From Magnetovibrio blakemorei (lineage in GTDB: Bacteria; Pseudomonadota; Alphaproteobacteria; Rhodospirillales; Magnetovibrionaceae): DNA of 64,000 nucleotides. Positions 1 to 10,294 of this stretch are shown here, in pieces (position 1 is the first letter of the stretch; each line of letters begins with the position of its first letter). The DNA lies in NCBI RefSeq assembly GCF_001746755.1, contig NZ_MCGG01000078.1:1-64000 (forward strand). The letters run 5' to 3'. The position numbers were made by a program, and so were the translations under genes. Below the pieces are notes generated by a model. That model saw nothing but the letters and a program-made list of their open reading frames with translations. It made no database searches and was not told the DNA's origin.

Positions 1-2418
1 CAAATTTCTCAAAGCCTGCGCAATAGCCTTGGCTTTCCCCTCGGTGTATTGAGCGATTTGGGCGTCTTCCTTTAAAATATGACCGGATAACCATTTGCGC
101 AAAAACCGCCTCAGGTGGTGGAGCACCTCAGGATTTTGCTTCGCGTACCACCCGCCAACGATTTCACTCACTTGAGAGGCAAGCTCTTGATGGAGACGGC
201 GATGGTTTTCCAGGTCGGGATAACCGCAAGCTTCCATGACCGCTTCTTCGCGTCTGAAGTGGTACAAGGTGTAATCGATCAATTCCTGGGTGGCGTCGTT
301 CAAACTTTGCATATTGCTGGATTCGTGGAAAATTTTATTCGCCAGTATAACGAGTTGATGATGATCCTCGTCTATGGCGTCGACACCGATCTGCAGGTTG
401 TTGGCCCAAATCAAAACTTCCTCATTTGAGGCCAATGGCAGTTCGATCCAGAACGTGGTTCCGTGATCTTTTTTGCTTTCAAAACCGATTTGTCCGGACA
501 GCTGCTCCACCAATTTCTTGGTCACCGTTAGGCCGATGCCGGTGCCGTCCTGCGCCACCATAGCGTCTTCGCCAAAACGATTGAACATTTTGAACACTCT
601 GTAAAAATTATCTTCAGAAATCCCAACGCCGGTATCCGCTATGGAGAGATGGTAAAAACCGTCGGAGGTTTCTCGACCCGCGATGGTCACGGTCCCGCCC
701 TCTTTGTTAAATTTTATGGCGTTGGAAAGAAGGTTCAAAACGATTTGCTTGAAGCGTATTGGGTCGGTTCGAAGACGAACCGGCAAACCATCTGCTATTT
801 GATCGATGATCCGTATATCCCGCGGCGTTCCGAGGCTTGTTGTAAAGGACACACACTCCGCCACAATGGCATTTACGTCCGTATTCTTCAGATAAAGCGG
901 GTTTTGGTTGGCATCAATTCTGGCCAAATCGAGGATATCATTGACGAGCAACAGAAGATGATTGCCCCCGGACAGAATGCATTCGATGTGTTCATTTTGG
1001 GACGGCGTGAGAGGGTGCCTGGGGTCAAGCTGCATCATCTGGGCAAACCCCAAAATGGCGTTCAAAGGCGTTCTCAACTCGTGGCTCATACTCGCCAGAA
1101 ACTCCGACTTTGCCTTATCGGCGCGTTCAGCCTCTTCCTTGGCCTGCACCACCATTTTCTCCGCTTCCCTGCGTTCGGTGATATCGATAAAGGTCACCAC
1201 GGCGCCAACCAACTCCGTATCTTTCCACAAGGGATATGACCAATACTCTACGGGAAAACTGGTTCCGTCTTTACGCCAAAAAACTTCCGTGTCGTTGTGA
1301 ACGCTCTCACCCTCTTGAAACGCCACAATAATATGACAGCCTTCTTCGGGGTAAGGTGTTCCGTCCGCGTGGGTATGGTGGATTATATTGTGCAAGCTTA
1401 GACCCAAAAGGTCTTCTTCCCGCTCGTACCCCAGCATTTTGAGACAGGCTGGATTGCAAAACGTGCAGTGACCCTGGCTGTCGAGACCGTAAATACCTTC
1501 CGCCACTGAAATGAGAAGACGCTGGTAGTCCTGTTTGGATTCCTGAACAAGCCGCATCCTGACATGGGCGTCCTGCGTCAGGTATGCCGACAAACCCAGC
1601 GCCGCCCCAAGCAACACACCAAATGCCAAGATGAGGTACTGCGCCAAATCACGTATTTGCACCGAGACCCCGGCACCTTCTTCAAGGCTGAAGTTCATCG
1701 CCTGCTGCAGGGCGATGGTCGCCGTTATAACCCCGATGACAAGTGCCCCCGAAAACCACCGTGGAAAAAGGTGGCGCGCGGCGCCTTCTCTTGTCCAAGA
1801 CGCCGCCATCAGGCCACCACCAATGACCATGAACGCAACGGCGGTATGAACCGCCATACTGGTCATATGACCCCACCCATAGGCCGCTTCGAGATGAAAG
1901 AAATAGCCTGTGTAGGCAACCGTGCCGAGCGCGAGAACAAGCGTGCCAATAATACCGCCCGCAAAATTATTCAAAAATGCATTGGGCGCGCGCCCGACCA
2001 CCACCAGCGCAGCCCCCACAAGAACAAAACAAAGCGCCGTGTTGGGGGCCATTCGACCGGGATTTGAGGTCTTGAGCGTGATGTAGTGTTCCATGAACAA
2101 CTCGTCGATACCAAGGTTCATGCCGCTCATATATTGGATGAGTGCCAACGCCCCGATCACACCGACAAGACCGCCAAACACCATGGTTACCTGATGCTTG
2201 TGGAAAAAGAAGGCCACCACCGCGAAGCCGGAAAGACAAAAGCCCAGTGCCGTATTGAACTGCATGGGAACAAAAGCCGGGGAAACCTGAATGAGGAGGA
2301 TATTGTGGCTGTACCAACCAAACAAGACTATGGCGCCCAGAAACAGCGACAAGACCCCCGCAACAAGGGCCACAATACGCGAAGGGTCGTTATAGGAAAC
2401 TCTAACCGGACCAGGCAA
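1..2418 (-). CDS. membrane PAS sensor histidine kinase with C-terminal hemerythrin domain (3' end cut by window)
   Basis: The reading frame stays open from 2418 down to base 1, so the stop lies outside the window; 806 codons are visible. About eight hydrophobic segments fill residues 1-270. They are followed by a PAS domain (about 290-410), a HisKA domain with phospho-acceptor His446 in SHELRTPLN, and a HATPase_c domain (about 545-665). The tail is a bacteriohemerythrin-like four-helix domain. All seven expected iron ligands are present: His687, His720, Glu724, His739, His743, His780 and Asp785. Hemerythrin domains carry a di-iron centre that binds oxygen or senses redox state, so this kinase probably responds to O2 or a related signal (inference). 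No ATG fits near the N terminus. A TTG at 2418 has AGGGGG six bases upstream and is preferred; GTG at 2439 is possible. No response regulator is adjacent. Confidence 0.85.
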   Translation of the reverse strand, partial: MPGPVRVSYNDPSRIVALVAGVLSLFLGAIVLFGWYSHNILLIQVSPAFVPMQFNTALGFCLSGFAVVAFFFHKHQVTMVFGGLVGVIGALALIQYMSGMNLGIDELFMEHYITLKTSNPGRMAPNTALCFVLVGAALVVVGRAPNAFLNNFAGGIIGTLVLALGTVAYTGYFFHLEAAYGWGHMTSMAVHTAVAFMVIGGGLMAASWTREGAARHLFPRWFSGALVIGVITATIALQQAMNFSLEEGAGVSVQIRDLAQYLILAFGVLLGAALGLSAYLTQDAHVRMRLVQESKQDYQRLLISVAEGIYGLDSQGHCTFCNPACLKMLGYEREEDLLGLSLHNIIHHTHADGTPYPEEGCHIIVAFQEGESVHNDTEVFWRKDGTSFPVEYWSYPLWKDTELVGAVVTFIDITERREAEKMVVQAKEEAERADKAKSEFLASMSHELRTPLNAILGFAQMMQLDPRHPLTPSQNEHIECILSGGNHLLLLVNDILDLARIDANQNPLYLKNTDVNAIVAECVSFTTSLGTPRDIRIIDQIADGLPVRLRTDPIRFKQIVLNLLSNAIKFNKEGGTVTIAGRETSDGFYHLSIADTGVGISEDNFYRVFKMFNRFGEDAMVAQDGTGIGLTVTKKLVEQLSGQIGFESKKDHGTTFWIELPLASNEEVLIWANNLQIGVDAIDEDHHQLVILANKIFHESSNMQSLNDATQELIDYTLYHFRREEAVMEACGYPDLENHRRLHQELASQVSEIVGGWYAKQNPEVLHHLRRFLRKWLSGHILKEDAQIAQYTEGKAKAIAQALRNL

Positions 2419-2584
2419 CGCCCACCCCCTTATATTCACCCTGCTAAGTTTCTCAATCAGTTGTGAGATAAGTTGGGCATTTTACTATGATCGACAACAC
2501 GATGAGCCCTTACATAGCTCTTCATTCGTCTCGACTGTATCATCTTTATTGGGCAACGTTCCAGCAACTTTGGCGCGGCGGTCT

Positions 2585-4735
2585 TCATTGATTTGGATTG
2601 ACCGGCCCCAATTCAGCCGGGAACCAAAGCGTTACCGTCGTCCCCACATCGGGTTGGCTGTCGAGGATCATTTTGCCGCCGTGGAGCTCCATAATTCTTT
2701 GCGACAGCGAAAGTCCTAAACCCGTTCCCTGATAGCGTCGCGCATAGGCATGACCATGGATCTGCTGGAAGGGTTTTAAGGCCAAGACCATTTGCTCTTC
2801 GGTCATGCCGATGCCCGTATCGGCTATGGAAATTTTGTGCCCAGTGTCGTCGCAATGATTGAAGATCGTTATCGACCCGTTGTCGGTAAATTTGATGGCG
2901 TTGCCCAAGATGTTCAGAAACAGCTGCTTCATGCGCAATTCATCAACAAAGAGCGTGTGCATGTTTGTCGTCTGGTTCTTCACTTCAATATTTTTTGCCT
3001 TTACCAAGACATCCACGGTGGCGATGACATCATCGACAACCTTGCCCATGTTGACGTTTTCACATTCCAACTCCAACTTGCCCGCTTCGATCTTCGACAG
3101 ATCCAGGATTAAGTTGACCGTCTCCAGCAACAAACGGCCACTCATCGTGATCAGCTTGGTGTATTCGTGATAATCGTCTGAGAGCGGCCCTTTGATTTCG
3201 TAATCCATCATTTCCGAAAACCCGATGATGGAGTTTAACGGCGTGCGCAGCTCATGGCTCATGTTGGCGAGAAATTCCGATTTGGCCTGGTTGGCCACCA
3301 CGGCCTCATTCCTGGCTTCCTGCAACGCCTTTTCGGCAAGCTTCCGATTTGTGATGTCTTCTTGAACGGAAACATAGCCGCTGATGTGGCCGTCTTCTTC
3401 TATAATGGGAGATATGGACGCCGCACTCCAATAGCGCGTGCCATCCTTGCGCTTGTTGAAAAACTCTCCCTGCCACGGTTTTCCATTCCGCAAGACCTCC
3501 CACATGCGTAAGCTTTCATCGGATTCATCCAACTCACCATCCAAAAGGCTGAGATTTTGCCCGATGGCCTCAGTTTCCGAATAGCCGGTGACTTGGGTAA
3601 AAGCGGGATTGACGTAATCGATCTCGCCTTCAGCATCAGTCATGATGATGACCGCTGAACTGACTTCGATGGCCTGGCGAAGTTTGTGAAGTTTCTGTTC
3701 AGCTTGTTTTTCAAGATTTTGGTAGGCGACATCCAATCTTTGAAGGGTCGCGTTAAACGCCCTGGCGACACTGGCAATTTCATCGCCCCCACTTTCGGGC
3801 AAGCGCTCGGCGGCATTGCCCGAGAGCGTGATGGCGACGGCCTTAGTTTCCAATTCCATCAACCTCGAAGTGAGCAAACGTGAAATCAAAATCGCCAAAA
3901 TAAGCGCAAGGAGCATGGCCGCCAGACTTATGGAGAGATGCCGACTGAGCGTCCGCTGTAAAAGAGCATCAAACGCTTTGGCATTCTCAAAAACATGGAT
4001 GGACATGATGAAATTTTTGGCTTCGAACGGAAGCTTAAGGGGGTAATTGTGAAACATATCCGCATGTTGTTTCTGCGTGATACTGGTGTTGACGGAAGCC
4101 TGAACGCCCAAGACCCGATCCTCAACAACCAGTTCAAATCCTCCCACCAACGCGTTATCCAAATTTTCCAGATTACCCCTGGGATCTAAGATATCTTTCA
4201 GCGCCACTTGGTAAATCAGTGCGCCTTCGGCTAACCCGGTGTTGACGAAAAGAACCGGCTTGATGAAGGCGACAAAGTCTGCGTGGTCCTGACGAAACAG
4301 CATTGCGGCGGTCTGATTGTTGTCAACATATTGGGCGATCTGCTCTGATTTTATCAGCAAATCGGTATCCGCGAGATTGCTGGCGATCATGTTGCCCTTG
4401 AAATTCGTCAAAATCACCTGAACCGCTACACCATTGACGAGACGAAAACCGCTCAAAAAATTGGCCAGATAAACATTGCGCCCCAAGTCATCCACCAAGG
4501 CATTGCCGACAAGGGTGTTGTTCGACAGCCCGGTCAGGCTTTCGAAGAGCCCATTGATGGTGCCGGAAACTTCATTGGATGCGTATTCGCCGTGTAATTT
4601 GACCGCGTCATTCATGTTGGTCTGGAGGACCGCTCTCATGTCGAGATAGGAGAACACGCCAATGCTTGTGACGAACGTCATCACGACCAAAAGTATCGCC
4701 GTAGCAATGCGGTGCGATAGGGATATAAAGAACAT
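2585..4735 (-). CDS. transmembrane PAS sensor histidine kinase paired with a periplasmic binding protein
   Basis: 716 residues. A first membrane segment (about 8-30) and a second (about 270-292) bracket a periplasmic sensor region of roughly 240 residues. A HAMP-like linker follows, then a PAS domain (about 362-470), HisKA with phospho-acceptor His494 in SHELRTPLN, and HATPase_c with ADTGIGM and GTGLGLS boxes. There is no receiver domain, so phosphate must go to a response regulator encoded elsewhere. The gene starts 23 bases after the stop of the upstream binding-protein gene on the same strand, which suggests one operon and a sensor that reads a ligand-loaded binding protein. The ligand cannot be told from sequence. 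Confidence 0.9.
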   Translation of the reverse strand: MFFISLSHRIATAILLVVMTFVTSIGVFSYLDMRAVLQTNMNDAVKLHGEYASNEVSGTINGLFESLTGLSNNTLVGNALVDDLGRNVYLANFLSGFRLVNGVAVQVILTNFKGNMIASNLADTDLLIKSEQIAQYVDNNQTAAMLFRQDHADFVAFIKPVLFVNTGLAEGALIYQVALKDILDPRGNLENLDNALVGGFELVVEDRVLGVQASVNTSITQKQHADMFHNYPLKLPFEAKNFIMSIHVFENAKAFDALLQRTLSRHLSISLAAMLLALILAILISRLLTSRLMELETKAVAITLSGNAAERLPESGGDEIASVARAFNATLQRLDVAYQNLEKQAEQKLHKLRQAIEVSSAVIIMTDAEGEIDYVNPAFTQVTGYSETEAIGQNLSLLDGELDESDESLRMWEVLRNGKPWQGEFFNKRKDGTRYWSAASISPIIEEDGHISGYVSVQEDITNRKLAEKALQEARNEAVVANQAKSEFLANMSHELRTPLNSIIGFSEMMDYEIKGPLSDDYHEYTKLITMSGRLLLETVNLILDLSKIEAGKLELECENVNMGKVVDDVIATVDVLVKAKNIEVKNQTTNMHTLFVDELRMKQLFLNILGNAIKFTDNGSITIFNHCDDTGHKISIADTGIGMTEEQMVLALKPFQQIHGHAYARRYQGTGLGLSLSQRIMELHGGKMILDSQPDVGTTVTLWFPAELGPVNPNQ

Positions 4736-4758
4736 GCTTCAGCGTGCTTTCACCAGGT

Positions 4759-5967
4759 CTATTCGACGTCAAGCGGGCGGATGATACCGTTTTCGTCATA
4801 TCGCGCCATGAACACGTTATCTTGTTCCAAGGCATCGTAATCATTTGGTCCAAACGGCTTGTCGTAGGTCCGAACCAGCCCTTTAATGGCCGTTACTTTT
4901 TCCAGGGCATCGCGAACGGCGGGTCGGTTCGTGGAACTGGCAAGATCAATCGCACGGGCCAGAATCTGAACGATGTCATAAGCGTGACCGACACCGACGG
5001 GGGAATCGATGTCCTCAATCCGCTCTATGCCATAGAGGCGTTTTGCCCAGTCCATAAACGTGGCGCGGATGGTCGGCTCGGCCTTATAAAAACTGAAGGT
5101 CTGCACCACGGAAAAATCGACTTTGGCAAGGTCGCCTTGACAGGCCTCCACAAATTGACCGCCGGTGATCCCCCAGTGACTGATGATGGGCATGCGCTGA
5201 TCTTCGGGCAAAGACGCGACATAGCGCACCACCAACGAGCCCTCGATATCGTTGGCGACCATGACCAATGTGTCGGCCCCCCAATCCTGAAAGATCCGGT
5301 AAAAACCGCTGAAGTCTTTATCGCCCCAGTTGTACCAAATGACTTTGGTTGTCATGTCGGATCCGATTTCACCGAGATAGCGCTCGGCGGCATTCACGTT
5401 GGACCGTCCCCACCCGGTGTTGGGCACCAACAGGGCAATGCGCTTTGCGTTGTTTTTTTGCGCATGACGCAACATGGCGGGCATGGCAAAGCGGTCGCGC
5501 AAGGAAACGCGGAAGGCATAGCTGGGGCTATAGGTGTGCTCTGTGATGCCGTCTGCCGACCCCCACGCATCCATCATGATGACTTTGAGGTCGTGAAGAA
5601 TATCAATCTCGCTGAGGATAACCGGACTGAAGCGTCCGCCGACGACCGCCACCAAGCCTTCTTGCTGGGCAAACAGCTTGATGTTTTCCACGCCCCGCGC
5701 CGGCACCGAGCGGTTGTCACGGGTCAACAGCTTCAAGGGTCGCCCACCGAGCACGCCGCCACGCGCGTTGACCTCTGCGATGCCGATGGTCAAACCTTTT
5801 TCGATGGCCTGCGCAGAGGTGCTGTTTTTCAGACCGAACGCGCCATCAAAACCGATATAGACCGGTTTGATCTCTGCGCTCACAGCCGTCTGAGCCAACA
5901 GGATAAGGAGCGGAACAATGCAAAAAAAACTGAGTTTAGGAGAGATTGCGTTTCTAAAGGAGGTCAT
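4759..5967 (-). CDS. periplasmic substrate-binding protein, branched-chain amino acid (LivJ/Peripla_BP_6) type
   Basis: 402 residues with a clear signal peptide: a hydrophobic core at 12-30 and likely cleavage after Ala31 in AVSA. The mature part has the two-lobe type I periplasmic-binding fold seen in LivJ-like ABC receptors. No permease or ATPase genes are nearby. The next gene downstream is the histidine kinase at 2585-4735, only 23 bases away. The protein therefore probably works as the ligand-sensing partner of that kinase rather than in transport (inference from context). Start is the ATG at 5967. Confidence 0.85.
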   Translation of the reverse strand: MTSFRNAISPKLSFFCIVPLLILLAQTAVSAEIKPVYIGFDGAFGLKNSTSAQAIEKGLTIGIAEVNARGGVLGGRPLKLLTRDNRSVPARGVENIKLFAQQEGLVAVVGGRFSPVILSEIDILHDLKVIMMDAWGSADGITEHTYSPSYAFRVSLRDRFAMPAMLRHAQKNNAKRIALLVPNTGWGRSNVNAAERYLGEIGSDMTTKVIWYNWGDKDFSGFYRIFQDWGADTLVMVANDIEGSLVVRYVASLPEDQRMPIISHWGITGGQFVEACQGDLAKVDFSVVQTFSFYKAEPTIRATFMDWAKRLYGIERIEDIDSPVGVGHAYDIVQILARAIDLASSTNRPAVRDALEKVTAIKGLVRTYDKPFGPNDYDALEQDNVFMARYDENGIIRPLDVE

Positions 5968-6387
5968 ATCTTCGAGGCCAATCGGAATTATTAAACATAC
6001 AATATAGCATGTTATACACTATATGGAATGTAATTACGAGATCGACAAACGCCCTTCCATTCCCCCTCATTTGCAACCAAAACCTATAGTTCTGACGTTT
6101 CGATACGGCGGGCGGGCGGGACCACCTCATGCAACGGCATTCAAATCTTCGCCGCGCGCCGTAATGTCGATGGATCTAAAAGTCGGCCAAACGCAGGGCA
6201 GCTATGGCCTGGGCACAAACCTAGAGAATCTTATTTGGTTTACGCTCAGCCGATTCGCCTGTACAACACAGCCAAATGAGACCGTTGCGCCGGGCACTTA
6301 TGCGCGGCGACGTGTGTTCGTTGACGTAATCTTTCATATAAACAGACGTCGCCCGGCACACGAAACCCGCATTCCGAAAGAAAAGAC
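5968..6387. other. intergenic region between divergent genes
   Basis: About 420 bases separate the binding-protein gene (minus) from the helicase gene (plus). It must hold both promoters, but I could not assign convincing -35/-10 boxes. An open frame at 6023-6391 on the plus strand has no family resemblance, runs over the helicase start and is not called. Confidence 0.5.
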
Positions 6388-8526
6388 ATGACAGATTTTG
6401 AAGGCGTCCTCCCGGCGCTTGGCCAAGCGTTGACGAAGCGCGGCTACACCGTACTGACCCCGGTACAAAACGCAGTTCTGGCCCCTGAACTGAGAGACGC
6501 AGACGCCTTGGTGTCGGCGCAGACCGGCTCGGGCAAGACCGTGGCATTCGGCTTGGCGTTGGCCCCGACGTTGTTGGGCGATTCTGAGCGTTTTGAATAC
6601 GCCAAAGCCCCCCTGGCCCTGGCCGTTGCCCCGACCCGTGAATTGGCGTTGCAGGTGAAGCGCGAACTGGAATGGCTGTACGAAAACACCGGCGCCAAAG
6701 TGGTGTCGTGCGTGGGCGGCATGGATATGCGTATGGAGCGCAAAAACCTCCAAAGCGGCGCGCACATCGTGGTTGGCACTCCGGGACGTTTGCGCGATCA
6801 CATCGAACGCGGTTCCTTTGACACCTCCAACCTCAAAGGCGTGGTGTTGGACGAAGCCGACGAAATGCTTGATTTGGGCTTTCGCGACGATCTCGAATAC
6901 ATCCTTGATTCCGCCCCTTCCGAGCGGCGCACCTTGATGTTTTCCGCCACCGTGCCGCGCACCATCGCGACGCTGGCGAAAAAATTTCAACGCGACGCCG
7001 TGCGCGTCACCACCGCCGCCGAATCTGATCAGCACGTCGACATTGATTACCGGGCCTTGACCATTGCGCCAAACGACCGTGAAAACGCCATCATCAACGT
7101 GCTGCGCTATTATGAAGCCAAAAGCGCGATTGTCTTTTGCGCCACCCGCGCCACCGTCAATCACATGACCAGCCGCTTTAACAACCGCGGCTTTTCCGTG
7201 GTGGCGCTGTCGGGTGAGCTGAGCCAGAACGAACGCACCCACGCCCTGCAAGCCATGCGCGATGGCCGTGCACGGGTGTGTATCGCCACCGACGTGGCGG
7301 CGCGCGGCATCGATCTGCCCAATTTGGAGCTGGTCATCCACGCCGACATTCCCAAAAGCCGGGATCCGTTGCTGCACCGCAGTGGCCGCACCGGTCGGGC
7401 TGGGCGCAAAGGCACCAGCGTGCTGATCGTGCCGCACAACTGGCGCAAACGCACCGAGCGTCTGTTGGCCAGCGCCAACGTTTCCGCCACCTGGGCCACG
7501 CCGCCGTCGTTGGACGAAATCGCGACCCGCGACCATCAGCGTATTTTGGAAGCTCCGGTCCTGGCCGAGCCGCTGACCGAAGATGAAATCGCGTTCGCCA
7601 AAGAACTTTTGGCCAAGCATGGCGCGGAACAAATTGCCGCCGCATATCTGCGTTTGCAGCGCACCGACCAGCCGGTCCCGGAAGAGCTGATCGACTCCGT
7701 GCCCGAAGAACAGCAACGCCCGCCCCGCGACGATTTCAAAAACGGTGTGTGGTTCTCGCTTTCGGTGGGACGCAAACACAATGCCGAGCCCAGATGGTTG
7801 TTGCCGACGCTGTGTCGTGCCGGTCACTTGACCAAACGCGACATCGGGGCCATCAAAATTCAACAAAACGAAACCCACGTGGAATTGACGCCGGAGTGTG
7901 TGGATCGCTTCTTGGAAGCCATCGGACCGTCCCGCAAGATGGAAAAATCCATCACCGTGACCCGTTTGGACGGCGCGCCCACCGCACAACGCGAAGCGCC
8001 GCCCGCCAATCCGTACGCCAAAAAGCGCACCTTCAAAACCAAGATGTATGCGCCCGAACCTTATGAAGGCGGTAAGTCTAAACGGTCCGCGTCGTCTGAC
8101 GACTCCGAGCGTCCCGCACGCGCGCGCCCAACCTTTACGGAAAAAGACAGCGCCGCTCCGGACGCCCCTGCATTTGAGAAAAAACCCTATGAAAAGAAGG
8201 CTTATGAAAAGAAGCCTTATGAGAAAAAACCATACGACAAGAAACCTTATGAGAAAAAATCGACCGATGGCGCACCCAGTGCGGATGCCAAGCCTTGGGT
8301 CAAAAAATCCAAGGCTGCGGACGATAAAAAATCTGCGGGCAAAAAGACCTATAAGGCCAAAACGGGTTCCGGTTTCGGCAAAGGCACGCCCAAGCCCAAG
8401 CCCGGTGGCAAAGGCGGGTCCAAATCCACGTTTAAGGGCGGCACTTCAAAACCCACCGCGCATTCAAGCGCAAAACCGGGTTCCGCCCCCATCAAACGCA
8501 AAAAGCTGCACTTAAAATCGGACTAA
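6388..8526 (+). CDS. DEAD-box ATP-dependent RNA helicase with DbpA-type RNA-binding domain
   Basis: 712 residues. The two RecA-like helicase lobes show a Q motif near 20-27, Walker A AQTGSGKT (44-51), PTRELA, TPGR, DEAD (155-158), SAT and HRSGRTGRAG (330-339). Residues about 455-525 resemble the DbpA/CsdA RNA-binding domain, which directs helicases to rRNA or structured RNA. The last 180 residues are low-complexity, rich in Lys, Pro and Tyr, with a tandem block of KKPYE-like units at about 594-625. It probably unwinds RNA in ribosome assembly or cold adaptation (family knowledge). The gene appears monocistronic and is followed by a terminator. A DeaD or RhlE label is possible, so no symbol is given. 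Confidence 0.93.
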   Translation: MTDFEGVLPALGQALTKRGYTVLTPVQNAVLAPELRDADALVSAQTGSGKTVAFGLALAPTLLGDSERFEYAKAPLALAVAPTRELALQVKRELEWLYENTGAKVVSCVGGMDMRMERKNLQSGAHIVVGTPGRLRDHIERGSFDTSNLKGVVLDEADEMLDLGFRDDLEYILDSAPSERRTLMFSATVPRTIATLAKKFQRDAVRVTTAAESDQHVDIDYRALTIAPNDRENAIINVLRYYEAKSAIVFCATRATVNHMTSRFNNRGFSVVALSGELSQNERTHALQAMRDGRARVCIATDVAARGIDLPNLELVIHADIPKSRDPLLHRSGRTGRAGRKGTSVLIVPHNWRKRTERLLASANVSATWATPPSLDEIATRDHQRILEAPVLAEPLTEDEIAFAKELLAKHGAEQIAAAYLRLQRTDQPVPEELIDSVPEEQQRPPRDDFKNGVWFSLSVGRKHNAEPRWLLPTLCRAGHLTKRDIGAIKIQQNETHVELTPECVDRFLEAIGPSRKMEKSITVTRLDGAPTAQREAPPANPYAKKRTFKTKMYAPEPYEGGKSKRSASSDDSERPARARPTFTEKDSAAPDAPAFEKKPYEKKAYEKKPYEKKPYDKKPYEKKSTDGAPSADAKPWVKKSKAADDKKSAGKKTYKAKTGSGFGKGTPKPKPGGKGGSKSTFKGGTSKPTAHSSAKPGSAPIKRKKLHLKSD

Positions 8527-8544
8527 GGGGCCTTCTCCCCCATC

Positions 8545-8577
8545 AACCGGGCCGCGATCGCGTGGCCCGGTTTTTTT
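8545..8577 (+). terminator. intrinsic terminator of the DEAD-box helicase gene
   Basis: A stem of CCGGGCC (8547-8553) and GGCCCGG (8564-8570) with a 10-base loop, extendable by A-T pairs, is followed directly by seven T residues. It sits 20 bases after the helicase stop codon. Confidence 0.85.
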
Positions 8578-8685
8578 GGGTTCCGGTTTTTTGGAGTCCC
8601 GGTTTTTTTGCACACGCCTCTGGCGATCTGGTGCCCGTCACGCTAAATTCCCGTTAGCCCACTTTTCCCGTTTAGGACCTTGCCC

Positions 8686-10122
8686 ATGCCCAAATGTTTT
8701 ATCGATTCAACCCCCAAAGCCTTGCCCGTTCACACGGTTCGCGAAGACGCTTATGGCGCGTGGTTGGACGGCCAGTCGGACGGCGTCAAAGCCTGGTTGG
8801 CCAGCACTGGATTTAAAGGCAAAGGCGGACAAACGGCCCTGTTGCCGGGCGACGGCGCAACCGGAGCGATTGGAGCCGTCTACGTGATCGGCGGCAATGA
8901 CGATCGCGGCGGGGCGTGGGCGTGGGCCAGTTTGCAAACGGGTCTGCCGGGCGGTGAATATCAAATCGTTTCCGAGCTTAGTGCGGATGATGCCCACGAC
9001 GCAGCCTTGGGCTTTGCTTTGGCGTCCTATCGCTATGAACGCTACCAAACGCAAACCGATGACGGCAACGGCCCAGACAACGGCACAGATAACGGCGGCG
9101 CAAATATGCCGGTGCTGGTGTGGCCCCAAGGTGCAGACCGCGACGGCGTGCGCGGGGCCTATGGCGCCACCAAATTGGTGCGCGACTTGATCAACACCCC
9201 GGCGTCCGATTTGGGCCCTGCGGAATTGGCCAAAGCGGCCGAAGAATTGGCCCATGCCAGCGGTGCGTCCTTCAAAGGGGTGGTCGGCGTCGATCTTATT
9301 CGCGAAGATTTCCCGGCCGTCTACGCCGTGGGCCGGGGGGCCGAAGACAGCCGTGCGCCCCGCTTGATCGAATTCACCTGGGGCCGCGAAGACGCGCCGC
9401 GGGTGACTTTGGTGGGCAAGGGCGTCACCTTTGATACCGGCGGATTGGACCTCAAACCCGCGTCGGCGATGAAGTTGATGAAAAAGGATATGGGCGGTGC
9501 TGCTCATGCTCTGGGCTTGGCGTCCATGGTGATGGTGGCCGGGCTGGACGTGCGTTTGCGGGTGATCATTGCGGCGGTGGAAAACAGCGTCTCCGGAGCG
9601 GCCATGCGCCCCCAGGACGTGATCGCCACGCGCAAGGGCCTCAGCGTCGAAATCGGCAACACCGATGCCGAAGGCCGGGTCATTTTGGCCGATGCTTTGG
9701 CTTTGGCCAGCGAAGACAATCCCGAAATCATTGTCGATTTTGCGACCCTGACGGGGGCGGCGCGGTCCGCCTTGGGAACCGATTTGCCCGCCTTGTTTTG
9801 CAACGATGACGGTTGGGCCGAGGCCATCTTGAACGCAGGACTTAAGACCGCCGACCCCCTCTGGCGCATGCCCTTGTACCAACCCTACAAAAAGCAAATC
9901 AAAAGCAAGATCGCCGATTTGCGCAACGACACCGACACCCCTTACGGCGGAGCCATTACAGCAGCGTTGTTTTTGCAAGCGTTCGTCGGCAAAGACATCG
10001 CGTGGGCGCATATCGATTTGATGGGCTGGACGTTGGCGGCCATGGCTGGCAAACCCGACGGCGGCGAAGCCATGTCCATGCGCGCCCTGTTCGCCGCATT
10101 GACGGATCGTTACGCATCTTAA
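8686..10122 (+). CDS. leucyl aminopeptidase family (M17) metallopeptidase
   Basis: 478 residues, normal for M17. The catalytic C-terminal domain carries the metal-binding and active-site boxes GKGVTFDTGG (Lys245, Asp250) and NTDAEGR (325-331, with Asp327, Glu329 and Arg331). M17 enzymes use two divalent metals to remove N-terminal residues such as leucine from peptides in the cytoplasm. The N-terminal domain is divergent, as usual in the family. The ATG at 8686 is preferred over an in-frame TTG at 8680 because AGGA at 8674-8677 then has correct spacing. A PepA versus PepB assignment cannot be made by eye. Confidence 0.93.
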   Translation: MPKCFIDSTPKALPVHTVREDAYGAWLDGQSDGVKAWLASTGFKGKGGQTALLPGDGATGAIGAVYVIGGNDDRGGAWAWASLQTGLPGGEYQIVSELSADDAHDAALGFALASYRYERYQTQTDDGNGPDNGTDNGGANMPVLVWPQGADRDGVRGAYGATKLVRDLINTPASDLGPAELAKAAEELAHASGASFKGVVGVDLIREDFPAVYAVGRGAEDSRAPRLIEFTWGREDAPRVTLVGKGVTFDTGGLDLKPASAMKLMKKDMGGAAHALGLASMVMVAGLDVRLRVIIAAVENSVSGAAMRPQDVIATRKGLSVEIGNTDAEGRVILADALALASEDNPEIIVDFATLTGAARSALGTDLPALFCNDDGWAEAILNAGLKTADPLWRMPLYQPYKKQIKSKIADLRNDTDTPYGGAITAALFLQAFVGKDIAWAHIDLMGWTLAAMAGKPDGGEAMSMRALFAALTDRYAS

Positions 10123-10294
10123 ACGGATCAGGCCTGCACATTTGGCTTTTCTGTGTCCGTCTTTGCCCATGAGAAGCAAGACAGCGCTTGCCCCTTCACG
10201 CGCGCTCGGGTACAAATAGATCGCTATCGTAACGAATCGATTCGCACCTGCTTAATAACGTCGATTGATTTGTGCAAAAAGGAAACCCGTGCGC

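Noticed and set aside
4744-5994. 416-codon open frame on the plus strand
   Set aside because: Antisense to the periplasmic binding protein, which has a signal peptide and family fold.
6023-6391. 122-codon open frame before the helicase
   Set aside because: No family resemblance, overlaps the helicase start, and fills a region needed for divergent promoters.
6334-7989. 551-codon open frame on the minus strand
   Set aside because: Runs antisense to the DEAD-box helicase, whose motifs are unmistakable; composition is that of a shadow frame.
8707-10215. 502-codon open frame on the minus strand
   Set aside because: Antisense to the M17 aminopeptidase; His/Gly/Gln-rich composition typical of a shadow of a GC-rich gene.
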